A program made the position numbers and the translations under genes. A stretch of 64,000 bases of DNA from Pseudanabaena sp. PCC 6802. GTDB lineage: Bacteria; Cyanobacteriota; Cyanobacteriia; Pseudanabaenales; Pseudanabaenaceae. This document shows, in pieces, positions 25,175 through 32,378 of the stretch. The notes beneath the pieces are model-generated. The model was not told the DNA's origin and did no database searches. It saw only the letters and a list, made by a program, of their open reading frames with translations. How positions within the stretch are numbered: position 1 is the stretch's first letter; every line of letters starts with the position of its first letter. Location: NCBI RefSeq assembly GCF_000332175.1, contig NZ_KB235914.1, positions 4,371,793-4,435,792 of the forward strand, given 5' to 3'.

Positions 25175-25555
25175 TTAATTGGGTGCCTGAGAGGAGGCAA
25201 ATAAATATCGATGGATTTTCCAGTTGCCGTTCTCGTGCTTAAAGATAAACAGCTCGTTATTTCCTTCAGTCTTAGTTTGCTGGTTGGCTAATACTGTTAC
25301 TGTGCCTGAGGATGAAGTGCGCACATAGGCGAGTTCTCCCATTTGCTCTACCTCGTAGGTCGTAAACTTGACCTGAAGTTGGATTGTTTGAAAAATCTGC
25401 TCATAGGTATCACGGACGGCATCGCGTCCGACTTGAGCTGGTGCGAACTGGGGCATAAAGACTGGATCACTACTGTAAAGGTCTAGCACCGCCTTGGCAT
25501 CTGACGCATTCAAAGCCTGCTCATATTGTTGAAGTATCTGTTGAATTGGTTCCAT
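25175..25555 (-). CDS. NTF2-fold protein, SgcJ/EcaC-like
   Basis: The 126-residue protein belongs to the SgcJ/EcaC/NTF2-like group: QQYEQALNASDAKAVLDLYS, DPVFMPQFAPAQVGRDAVRD and a C-terminal sheet ending ELFIFKHENGNWKIHRYLFA. Such proteins are often small-molecule binding or isomerase subunits. Being the first gene after the dyad at 25633-25651 and transcribed away from the LysR gene, it is the probable first target of that regulator. Confidence 0.82.
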   Translation of the reverse strand: MEPIQQILQQYEQALNASDAKAVLDLYSSDPVFMPQFAPAQVGRDAVRDTYEQIFQTIQLQVKFTTYEVEQMGELAYVRTSSSGTVTVLANQQTKTEGNNELFIFKHENGNWKIHRYLFASSQAPN

Positions 25556-25632
25556 GGATATGCTCCTGAATTCGGGCTCTCAATCTATTAAGCAGTATAA
25601 ATTTTTTCAGATTTAATGAGTAGTGGGTAAAA

Positions 25633-25651
25633 TTGAGAAGCATCTTCTCAA
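25633..25651. promoter_or_regulatory. Perfect dyad in LysR divergent promoter region
   Basis: TTGAGAAG-CAT-CTTCTCAA is an 8+8 perfect inverted repeat in the 111-base region between the divergent NTF2-like and LysR genes, ending 15 bases before the LysR ATG (25667). Position and symmetry suggest the operator for the adjacent LysR regulator. It does not show the classic T-N11-A spacing. Confidence 0.6.
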
Positions 25652-25666
25652 ATATGGAAAGCTTGA

Positions 25667-26530
25667 ATGGACTTAAACTCCGCTGCCTTGTTTGTCAAAG
25701 TTGTTCAGTATGGCAGCTTTTCAGAAACTGCTCGACAGACTAATACGCCAGTAGCGACCATCAGTCGGCGAATTGCTGACTTGGAGAAAGAACTTGGTGT
25801 TCGGCTATTGGAGCGATCAACGCGCCATCTGCGAATGACTCAAGCAGGTGCAGCTTTTTATGAAGATGCCGCACGCGGGCTTGAGGCATTTGAAATGGGC
25901 TTATCGACTCTGGAAAATCAGCAGCAGGAGTTGACAGGAACCCTACGACTCTCTTTACCCCCGGCGTTTCTTCCCTGGCAGCAATTACTCCAAGACTTTC
26001 AAGTCCGCTATCACCAAGTCAAATTCGACATTTTCATCACTGAACGTAGGGTTAACTTGATTGAGGATGGGATTGATGTGGCTTTAAGAATTGGCGATCG
26101 CAAAGATAATCAGGCAATTGTCAAGAAGTTGGGTGAATACCGTCATCAGCTCGTTGCGAGTCCAGATTTTCTAGAACAATATGGTACACCGTCTCAGCGA
26201 GAGCAACTTCTCACAATGCCCTGTGCGAGTTGGCACGCCCAAACAACATGGTTATTAGGAAATGAGTCAATCCAGATTAGTCCGATTTTTCAAGTCAATG
26301 ACTATCTTCATCTTTTGAAATTAGCTCTAGCAGGTAGTTGCGTGACTGAACTCCCGCCGTTTCTGATCCAAGAGCATCTAATGAACGGACGGCTGAAGAC
26401 ATTATTGAAAGATTATCCGCTACCCGCTCAACAACTCAATCTGCTGTATCCATCCCGTAAGCAACTATCGCGTTTAGTAAGGACTTATATTGACTTTTGC
26501 GCTGAGTGGGTTGATGGCTTATTTCAGTAA
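25667..26530 (+). CDS. LysR-family transcriptional regulator
   Basis: The 287-residue protein has an N-terminal winged helix-turn-helix (residues 1-60: FVKVVQYGSFSETARQTNTP, then ATISRRIADLEKELGVRLLE). A periplasmic-binding-type effector domain (~88-285) follows. The recognition helix with ATISRRIADLE and RSTRHLRMTQAG is that of the CrgA/DmlR-like subgroup. The start is ATG 25667 (MDLNSAALFVKV). It is divergent from the oxidoreductase/NTF2 genes, the standard arrangement for control of neighbours. Effector unknown. Confidence 0.92.
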   Translation: MDLNSAALFVKVVQYGSFSETARQTNTPVATISRRIADLEKELGVRLLERSTRHLRMTQAGAAFYEDAARGLEAFEMGLSTLENQQQELTGTLRLSLPPAFLPWQQLLQDFQVRYHQVKFDIFITERRVNLIEDGIDVALRIGDRKDNQAIVKKLGEYRHQLVASPDFLEQYGTPSQREQLLTMPCASWHAQTTWLLGNESIQISPIFQVNDYLHLLKLALAGSCVTELPPFLIQEHLMNGRLKTLLKDYPLPAQQLNLLYPSRKQLSRLVRTYIDFCAEWVDGLFQ

Positions 26531-27049
26531 GAACAATCTTTAATATTATTAGGACTTACTATCGCTTACTCCACCACCAACATCCGATCTAAATCGCAAG
26601 TATTTGCACTCTAACTATATATTACTATGCAAAATGTTGAGTATATCCCTATACAAGGTAATTATCGTGCAACTTGTAGTATAAATCAACCGTAGGCGTA
26701 ATATTCGAGTTTTTGTTGGGTAGTATACCTATATAGCGTTTTATCCAGCAAAATGCAAAATAACTATATATTCAACTGCTAAGCACAATTATAGTACGCT
26801 GAATTGAGGCATATTACCGCATATAGCTGTCCAGTACTTCTGAAGAGCAGCTTTTAGCGCATGTTGCGGTCTAATACCTGTATGACGAGCCTTTAACTGC
26901 ACTTTGCGGCATAACACGTCGGAATTTGAGAATAGTACACCTTCAGAGTGGTTTAGTACCGCTAGAAAAGCTAACTGCTGATGGCAATAGCACCTCCACC
27001 GCCCTAGTTTTCGGGGTAGCATTAGACAAGAATATTCCTCAACTCTTTC
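26531..27049. other. AT-rich intergenic region, 519 bases
   Basis: The first half (26531-26810) is AT-rich with many TATA-like words and no open frame of interest. The second half (26811-27049) has frames on both strands. The plus-strand frame reads EPLTALCGITRRNLRIVHLQ and GNSTSTALVFGVALDKNIPQ up to the cruA start, but has no start codon and matches nothing I know. No RNA gene recognised. It contains the cruA promoter. Confidence 0.4.
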
Positions 27050-29056
27050 ATGCAGCAGTTACTTTACCTAGAGATCCCCACACCCGATACTGATTCCGTG
27101 CGCTCCTGGCTGCGCGATCGCTTTACCACACCATTTGGTAACAAGCAGCTTACCCCCGATGGCTTTACGATTAGCGATCGCCAGGACTCCGCTTCAGCCA
27201 ACCATCCACAGTTATGTGTATTTGTCTGGTCATTGCAGCGTACGACTTACTTAAAAGCCTTTCGCTGGTCAGAACGTGCGATCGAAGGTGAGTCGCAAAT
27301 CTTGCAGTCACTAACGCAACAAATTCGTGAGGCTTTTCCCTATACATATCCCCAGCCACCTGCGATCGCGCCTGGCACTTCCATATTCGAGGCACTAGCA
27401 CCGCAATATCCACTCACAGTTAAATATTTCCAGCAGTTTCCCCAGGGTGAATACGATCTCAATCGCGTCTACTGGTGGGAGCAACGCTGGCGGGAAAGTG
27501 TCAAAAATCCGCAACAGCCCAAACAGGTTGTCTTCCGAGATCCCACTACTGACTCCCAACCGCCTACCTATGACCTGATTTATTTAGGTGGCGCGTTGGG
27601 TGCAATCCATGCTGCTATGATGGCAAAATTGGGATATCGCGTTTGCTTAATCGAGCGATTGCCATTTGCGCGCATGAATCGCGAATGGAATATCTCTAGA
27701 GCCGAGTTTGAAGGCTTAGTAGAGTTCGGTCTATTTACGCAAGCGGAATTTGAGAGTATTGTCCTGCGCGAGTACGTGGATGGATTTAATAAATTCTTTG
27801 ATGGCAATAATCCACAGCATCTCAAGGCGGCGGTGTTGCATACGCCCAAGGTCTTAAATGTGGCGATCGACCACAACAAACTGCTCCATATCTGCGGCGC
27901 TAAGATGCGTCAATATGGCGGTGAGATTATCGATCGCACAGAATTCGATCGCGTTACAGTACATAGCGATCGCGTCACAGTTGAAGCCCGTAGTCTCGTC
28001 GATGGCAGCCAAATACAGATTACGGGTAGAGCGATCGTCGATGCGATGGGGTCGGCCTCCGCGATCGCACAGCAAATCAACTACGGTCGAGCCTTTGACA
28101 GCGTCTGCCCTACGGTTGGCGCTGTCTTAGAGGGCATAGAACCGGAGGTTTGGGATACCGCCTACGGCGATGTTTTATTCAGTCATGGCGATATCTCAAG
28201 GGGCAGGCAGTTAATTTGGGAGCTATTCCCTGTTAGTGGTAAAGAAATGGCAGTGTATCTCTTCCATTACCATCAAGTCCATCCCGAAAATCCTGGCTCC
28301 ATGTTGGATTTGTACGAGGACTTTTTTACGATCCTGCCTGAATATCGTCGCTGCGACATGGATAAATTAATCTGGAAGAAGGCGACTTTTGGTTATATTC
28401 CCGGACATTTCAGCATTAATGGAAATTCGCGGCGCGTTGCCTTCGATCGCCTCTTAGCGATTGGCGATGCCGCATCCCTCCAATCACCCTTGGTATTCAC
28501 TGGCTTTGGTTCCCTCGTCCGCAATCTCCCCCGCCTGACCACTCTGTTAGATATTGCCCTCAAGCACGATCTCCTCTCAGCCGAGGATTTAAACCAGATT
28601 AACGCCTATCAAAGCAATATCGCCGTGACGTGGCTCTTTTCTAAGGGCATGATGGTACCGACAGGGATGCATTTACCGCCAGAACGGATTAACTCCATGC
28701 TCAATACCTTCTTTGGCGTGTTGGCGGCACAACCGGAAGCCGTGAGCGATCGCTTCATCAAAGATCGCCTCGGCTGGCCGATGTTCAATCGTTTAGCGGT
28801 AATCGCCGCGATGCAAAACCCTGCTCTCATTGCCTGGATTTGGGAGATGGCTGGCGCTGGCGATATGGCAAAATGGCTGGGCAGCTATGTCGCTTTTACT
28901 GGCAGCGCGATCGCTAACGCTCTCTTCGGTGGTTGGCTCCCCCAATTTTTATGTAAATTCCAGCCCGCGATCGAATCGAAATCTCCTAAACTCTGGCTGC
29001 GTTTGCTAGCCTGGAGTTACGCACTCAACTATTCACTAGGAAAAACCAAACTATAG
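27050..29056 (+). CDS. cruA: Lycopene cyclase, CruA type
   Basis: The 668-residue flavoprotein converts lycopene ends to beta or gamma rings in carotenoid synthesis. The FAD-binding fold begins near residue 170 (TYDLIYLGGALGAIHAAMMA, then KLGYRVCLIERLPFARMNRE). Other conserved blocks are NISRAEFEGLVEFGL, REYVDGFNKFF, HGDISRGRQLIWELFP, RRCDMDKLIWKKATFGYIPG and AIGDAASLQSPLVFTGFGSL. These blocks and the ~670-residue length suit CruA; the shorter CruP paralogue is the alternative. It is upstream of mutL by 32 bases in the same direction. Membrane association is expected from family knowledge. Confidence 0.85.
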   Translation: MQQLLYLEIPTPDTDSVRSWLRDRFTTPFGNKQLTPDGFTISDRQDSASANHPQLCVFVWSLQRTTYLKAFRWSERAIEGESQILQSLTQQIREAFPYTYPQPPAIAPGTSIFEALAPQYPLTVKYFQQFPQGEYDLNRVYWWEQRWRESVKNPQQPKQVVFRDPTTDSQPPTYDLIYLGGALGAIHAAMMAKLGYRVCLIERLPFARMNREWNISRAEFEGLVEFGLFTQAEFESIVLREYVDGFNKFFDGNNPQHLKAAVLHTPKVLNVAIDHNKLLHICGAKMRQYGGEIIDRTEFDRVTVHSDRVTVEARSLVDGSQIQITGRAIVDAMGSASAIAQQINYGRAFDSVCPTVGAVLEGIEPEVWDTAYGDVLFSHGDISRGRQLIWELFPVSGKEMAVYLFHYHQVHPENPGSMLDLYEDFFTILPEYRRCDMDKLIWKKATFGYIPGHFSINGNSRRVAFDRLLAIGDAASLQSPLVFTGFGSLVRNLPRLTTLLDIALKHDLLSAEDLNQINAYQSNIAVTWLFSKGMMVPTGMHLPPERINSMLNTFFGVLAAQPEAVSDRFIKDRLGWPMFNRLAVIAAMQNPALIAWIWEMAGAGDMAKWLGSYVAFTGSAIANALFGGWLPQFLCKFQPAIESKSPKLWLRLLAWSYALNYSLGKTKL

Positions 29057-29088
29057 CCGCAGACAGATCTGTTAACATTAACGGCATT

Positions 29089-30783
29089 ATGCCCCTAATT
29101 CAAACTCTTTCTACTGAAGTCGTACATCTAATCGCAGCAGGTGAAACGATCGATTCGTTGGCATCAGTAGTACGCGAATTAGCTGAAAATGCGATCGATG
29201 CCCAAGCTACGCGAATTAATATCGCGATCGCTACCGATCCCTTCACAATTCAGGTTAGCGATAACGGTACGGGCATGAGTTTGGAGGATATGGCACGCGC
29301 AGCTACGCCCCACACGACCAGCAAAATTGAGAGCGCAGCCGACCTTCGACAGATTAATAGTCTGGGATTTCGAGGAGAAGCCCTGTATAGTTTGGCACAG
29401 CTATCCAATCTGCAAATTTGCAGCCGCAGTTCAGCCGATATATCGGGTTGGCAAGCGAACTACGACCACGCCGGCAATCTATTAGAAGTTCCCAAGCCCG
29501 TCGCGATCGCCCCCGGTACGATCGTCACTGCGAGTAATATTTTTTCTACTCGCCCATCGCGCTTGGAGATTTTGCCAGCACTCTCACAACAGTTGCGGAA
29601 GGTTCAGCTTATTATCCATCACATGGCGATCGCAAATCCTCAGATTACATGGCAGGTAACGCAGAACGATCGCCCCTGGTTGAATATATGGGCAAGTTCG
29701 GACGTAAGAGATATTCTGACGCAGATAGTGAGTTCGCTACAACCGACGGATCTAATTAGCGGTACGATCGATAGCGAGAGCGATCGAAACAGTTATGATA
29801 AGACTGATGGCGAAATCGCAAGTGAAATCGCAAGTGAAATCGCAAGTGCAGCCGCAGGAGAATCTGTAAAAGCACAAATCCGGATTGCAATGGGATTGCC
29901 AGATCGCTGCCACCGTCGCCGTTTGGATTGGGTGAAAGTAATCGTCAATAAGCGCTTAGTACAGTTGCCGGAAATCGAGCAAGCGATTCTATCGAGTTTT
30001 GCGCGAACTCTACCACGCCAGCGCTTTCCTGTATGCGTCGTGCATTTATCGCTGCCTCCTTCTCTGGTTGACTGGAATCGCAGACCTGACAAATCCGAAG
30101 TGTACTTGCTCGATCTCAATCGCTGGCAAAATCTGGTCGGCGATCTGATTAGCAAGCTACTGCAATCCCCACCACAACAATCGCCATTAGCAACGGCGAG
30201 CCTGCTGCGCGCTGCGGAAGCTAGCGGGCAATACTCCGTGCCGTCTACATCTAATTCATCTTTAAAGGCACTGGCCCAGGTTCACAATACTTATATTCTG
30301 GCAGAACATCCCACGGGATTGTGGTTAGTCGAGCAACATGTCGCTCACGAGCGAGTTCTGTTCGAGCGACTAGAAGATCGGTGGCAGGTCGTTACTCTGG
30401 AACAGCCCGTTATTCTTAACGATCTCGTGCCCAAGCAGGTGGAGAGATTAGAGGCGTTAGGCATTGATATCGCGCCCTTTGGTGAAGGCGTATGGGCAGT
30501 GCGATCGCTACCCGCCATATTAGTTGCGTGTCCTGAATACCAGGATGCACTCTTAGAAATTAGCTGCCAGGAAGATCTGCAATTAGCCAGAGCCACAGTA
30601 GCCTGCCGCAGCGCTATGCGTAACGGTACTCCCTTAGATCTGACCGCCATGCAAAATCTATTAAACCAATGGCAACAAACCCGCAATTCCCACACATGTC
30701 CCCACGGTCGCCCTATTTGCCTAGCGCTAGACTCAGATCGCCTCGCCCGTTTCTTCCGCCGCAACTGGATTATTGGTAGGTGA
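29089..30783 (+). CDS. mutL: DNA mismatch repair protein MutL
   Basis: The 564-residue GHKL ATPase links mismatch recognition by MutS to strand removal. ATPase motifs are VRELAENAIDAQATRI, VSDNGTGMS, TSKI and LGFRGEALYSLAQLS. The loop that usually reads IAAGEV-x-x-P reads IAAGETIDSLASVV. The C-terminal part has EQHVAHERVLFE at the place of the endonuclease motif DQHA-x2-E-x4-E, plus ACRSAMRNG and CPHGRPI. The first Asp is thus Glu. A 12-bp tandem triplicate (29812-29847) encodes EIASEIASEIAS in the linker. Length is normal for cyanobacteria. Confidence 0.92.
   Translation: MPLIQTLSTEVVHLIAAGETIDSLASVVRELAENAIDAQATRINIAIATDPFTIQVSDNGTGMSLEDMARAATPHTTSKIESAADLRQINSLGFRGEALYSLAQLSNLQICSRSSADISGWQANYDHAGNLLEVPKPVAIAPGTIVTASNIFSTRPSRLEILPALSQQLRKVQLIIHHMAIANPQITWQVTQNDRPWLNIWASSDVRDILTQIVSSLQPTDLISGTIDSESDRNSYDKTDGEIASEIASEIASAAAGESVKAQIRIAMGLPDRCHRRRLDWVKVIVNKRLVQLPEIEQAILSSFARTLPRQRFPVCVVHLSLPPSLVDWNRRPDKSEVYLLDLNRWQNLVGDLISKLLQSPPQQSPLATASLLRAAEASGQYSVPSTSNSSLKALAQVHNTYILAEHPTGLWLVEQHVAHERVLFERLEDRWQVVTLEQPVILNDLVPKQVERLEALGIDIAPFGEGVWAVRSLPAILVACPEYQDALLEISCQEDLQLARATVACRSAMRNGTPLDLTAMQNLLNQWQQTRNSHTCPHGRPICLALDSDRLARFFRRNWIIGR
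29812..29847 (+). repeat. 12-bp tandem repeat, three copies, inside mutL
   Basis: GAAATCGCAAGT is repeated three times exactly (29812-29823, 29824-29835, 29836-29847). It encodes EIAS three times in a nonconserved linker between the ATPase and C-terminal parts. The unit is a multiple of three, so copy-number change keeps the frame. Confidence 0.85.
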
Positions 30784-30903
30784 ACGGAAACCGCCGCTCG
30801 ATTACAGAAAAAGTCGATCTGGAATTACCTGAAAGCCTTCAAAGAGGGGATCGACGATCGCCAATGATTTTGTATAGGTGCGTGGAGGACTATCTGGATA
30901 AAA

Positions 30904-30984
30904 AACAGTAATGCTCAGCAACCCCATTACAGCAAAGAAGAATTTGCTCGACGTGGCGATGAGATTTATGAGTCTCAGGTGCGT
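30904..30984 (+). pseudogene. Stub of a small SKEEFARRGDE-type conserved cyanobacterial protein
   Basis: The frame reads NSNAQQPHYSKEEFARRGDE, then IYESQVR. The string YSKEEFARRGDEIYESQVR is the N-terminal element of a widespread small cyanobacterial protein family, often found beside retropepsin-like or TA-type genes. It normally continues for another ~40-50 residues. Here it has no in-frame ATG and turns into unrelated sequence inside a palindrome (30977-31004). It looks like an insertion-truncated relic. Confidence 0.5.
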
Positions 30985-31004
30985 TACATTTCATTAACGC
31001 ACCT
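30977..31004. repeat. AGGTGCGTTA palindrome
   Basis: AGGTGCGTTA (30977-30986) and TAACGCACCT (30995-31004) form a perfect 10-bp stem with an 8-base loop. GGTGCGTTA...TAACGCACC palindromes are dispersed in many cyanobacteria. Its left arm overlaps the end of the SKEEFARRGDE stub. Confidence 0.75.
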
Positions 31005-31096
31005 TATCTTTTTCCTAATAAAATCATTTAATTCTGCACAGTTTCATCTAGTCTTTTTAGTTGCTATGATGAATGCGTAGAGATTAACACTTTGGC

Positions 31097-31258
31097 ATGA
31101 AATATCCCCTACATACCCAATCTAAACCCGTCTCAGGTCTTGCTGCCAAGAAATTGCTAGAAGCGATTGACGCTGGTGGAGCAGTTGTCAACGATCGAAT
31201 GATTGCCCTTGCCAAACGTATTGCCGCTCGTCGTCGAAAAGCACAGAAACATGGCTAG
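31097..31258 (+). CDS. Small basic protein, possible partner of a GNAT acetyltransferase
   Basis: ATG 31097 opens 53 codons: MKYPLHTQSKPVSGLAAKKL, LEAIDAGGAVVNDRMIALAK, RIAARRRKAQKHG. The C-terminus is strongly basic and the middle helical. Its stop (31256-31258) lies eight bases inside the GNAT gene, whose ATG is 31251, so the two are read as a coupled pair. The overlap and small size resemble antitoxin-toxin modules, but the protein lacks a recognisable ribbon-helix-helix. I do not recognise the family. Confidence 0.55.
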   Translation: MKYPLHTQSKPVSGLAAKKLLEAIDAGGAVVNDRMIALAKRIAARRRKAQKHG

Positions 31259-31856
31259 TTCTGGTAAGTTTGATGGCGTTGACTTCTCTCAAATCAATAT
31301 TGAATTGCTAACCCCTGAACTCCGACAACTTGGTCAGGGGTTTCGCTGTGCTAGGGGAGAGTTTGTCACCTATTGGAAACAGGGAAGAATTCAACGGGAA
31401 GCTGAGGCACATCTTTGTCAATGCTGGATTGCTAAAGTTGAGGATGCTCTAGCTGGTTACATTACACTTCTAGCAGACAAGTTAGAAGTTGAAAATATTC
31501 TATTGATTCAAGAAGGCGTGAAATATCGTACTTTCCCAGCCGTTAAGATCGGGCTGCTTGCTGTCGATCGTCGTACAAGAGGTCTTGGGTTAAGGTTTAT
31601 GGAATGGGCGATCGATTACGTGATTGCCGAAGTAGTCCCTGTAATCGGGGTAAGATTTATCACTGTAGATGCACTTTACGATTTTGATGTCGAGCCAGCT
31701 TATGATGCATCTGGCTTCTATGAAAAATTGGGGTTTGAGTTCGCCGATCCTACCGAGTGTCTACCGCCCGTCAATCCATATCGCACAATGTATCTCGATC
31801 TGAAGCCGCTGATGGAAGCACTTGCTACAGAAGAATTGAATGAAGATCGGCTATAG
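31251..31856 (+). CDS. GNAT-family N-acetyltransferase
   Basis: The 201-residue protein starts at ATG 31251 (MASSGKFDGVDFSQINIELL). The acetyl-CoA site is near residues 100-125: VKIGLLAVDRRTRGLGLRFM has the R-x-x-G-x-G type pyrophosphate loop. The C-terminal half YDASGFYEKLGFEFADPTEC is the usual GNAT strand-helix ending. A longer frame from 31203 (TTG) is rejected because it lies over the upstream small gene. Substrate is unknown. The overlap with a small gene resembles TacAT-like toxin loci, but the protein is longer than TacT. Confidence 0.82.
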   Translation: MASSGKFDGVDFSQINIELLTPELRQLGQGFRCARGEFVTYWKQGRIQREAEAHLCQCWIAKVEDALAGYITLLADKLEVENILLIQEGVKYRTFPAVKIGLLAVDRRTRGLGLRFMEWAIDYVIAEVVPVIGVRFITVDALYDFDVEPAYDASGFYEKLGFEFADPTECLPPVNPYRTMYLDLKPLMEALATEELNEDRL

Positions 31857-31949
31857 TCTCTGCAAAGAGCCGTCTAACTTCACCGTTAACCTGCATTATA
31901 CATAATGATTTGCTAAAATCCTCACTGAAAAACTAATCTGGTGATTTGC

Positions 31950-31972
31950 CTCAAAAACAGGCTGTTTTTGAG
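31950..31972. repeat. Perfect palindrome, 11-bp arms
   Basis: CTCAAAAACAG (31950-31960), a single G, and CTGTTTTTGAG (31962-31972) make a near-uninterrupted dyad about 95 bases after the GNAT stop. Without a loop it cannot fold well as RNA, so a DNA-level role (protein site or element end) is more likely. Confidence 0.7.
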
Positions 31973-32029
31973 AGTACAGATGCGATCGCGGTTTCAAAAG
32001 TTGGTGAACAATCCAGATTAGAGCCAAAG

Positions 32030-32186
32030 TATAGCGGTTTTCAGATGAAAACGAGAAGGGGGTTTGGGGGCGTTGCCCCCAAGAAGGGGAGGCAGGGCGG
32101 TCTTGGGGGTTACCCGCTAGAGCCACTGCCGTGTGGAACCCCTGCACCCCGTCAATAAAACCTGTTCTCAATTGAAAAACGCTATA
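32030..32186. mobile_element. MITE-like element with 14-bp imperfect terminal inverted repeats (R2)
   Basis: The left end TATAGCGGTTTTCA (32030-32043) and right end TGAAAAACGCTATA (32173-32186) are inverted copies with one mismatch. The interior is GC-rich and nearly matches 18751-18877 (AGGCAGGGCGGTCTTGGGGG, CCCGCTAGAGCCACTGCCG). It encodes no protein. Size, termini and multicopy interior fit a nonautonomous element; no clear target duplication longer than TA is visible. Confidence 0.65.
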
Positions 32187-32223
32187 ACGTGCAGAAATTT
32201 CCAGCTATACCCAAGTTAAGACG

Positions 32224-32255
32224 GGGTTAAAATTTAAGTCAGGGTTAAAATTTAA
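32224..32255 (+). repeat. 14-bp direct repeat upstream of proS
   Basis: GGGTTAAAATTTAA occurs at 32224-32237 and again at 32242-32255, an 18-base period. It lies about 125-155 bases upstream of the proS ATG and could be a promoter or regulator site. Confidence 0.5.
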
Positions 32256-32378
32256 AAACAGTACGATCCAACGTATGTTTCAAGAGGGTATGATGCGCCA
32301 ATCAGATTTACAAACTTGGTTAGGGCGACATGTATAATTCCGCCTTAGATGAATAAAAAAGGGTCAAATTAAGAATAA

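Larger units (their letters stand above)
30784..31096. other. Intergenic region with a gene stub and a palindrome
   Basis: This 313-base gap after mutL contains the stub at 30904-30984 and the 10-bp-arm palindrome at 30977-31004, listed separately. The remainder has no credible frame or RNA gene. Confidence 0.5.
31857..32378. other. Intergenic region with palindrome, MITE-like element and direct repeat
   Basis: This 522-base gap contains a perfect palindrome (31950-31972), the 157-bp element with terminal inverted repeats (32030-32186) and a 14-bp direct repeat (32224-32255) upstream of proS. No coding or RNA gene recognised. Confidence 0.5.

Noticed and set aside
26789-27022. 77-codon minus-strand frame upstream of cruA, and a plus-strand frame through the same bases
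   Set aside because: Neither has a ribosome-binding site or a recognisable family; the plus-strand frame has no start codon.
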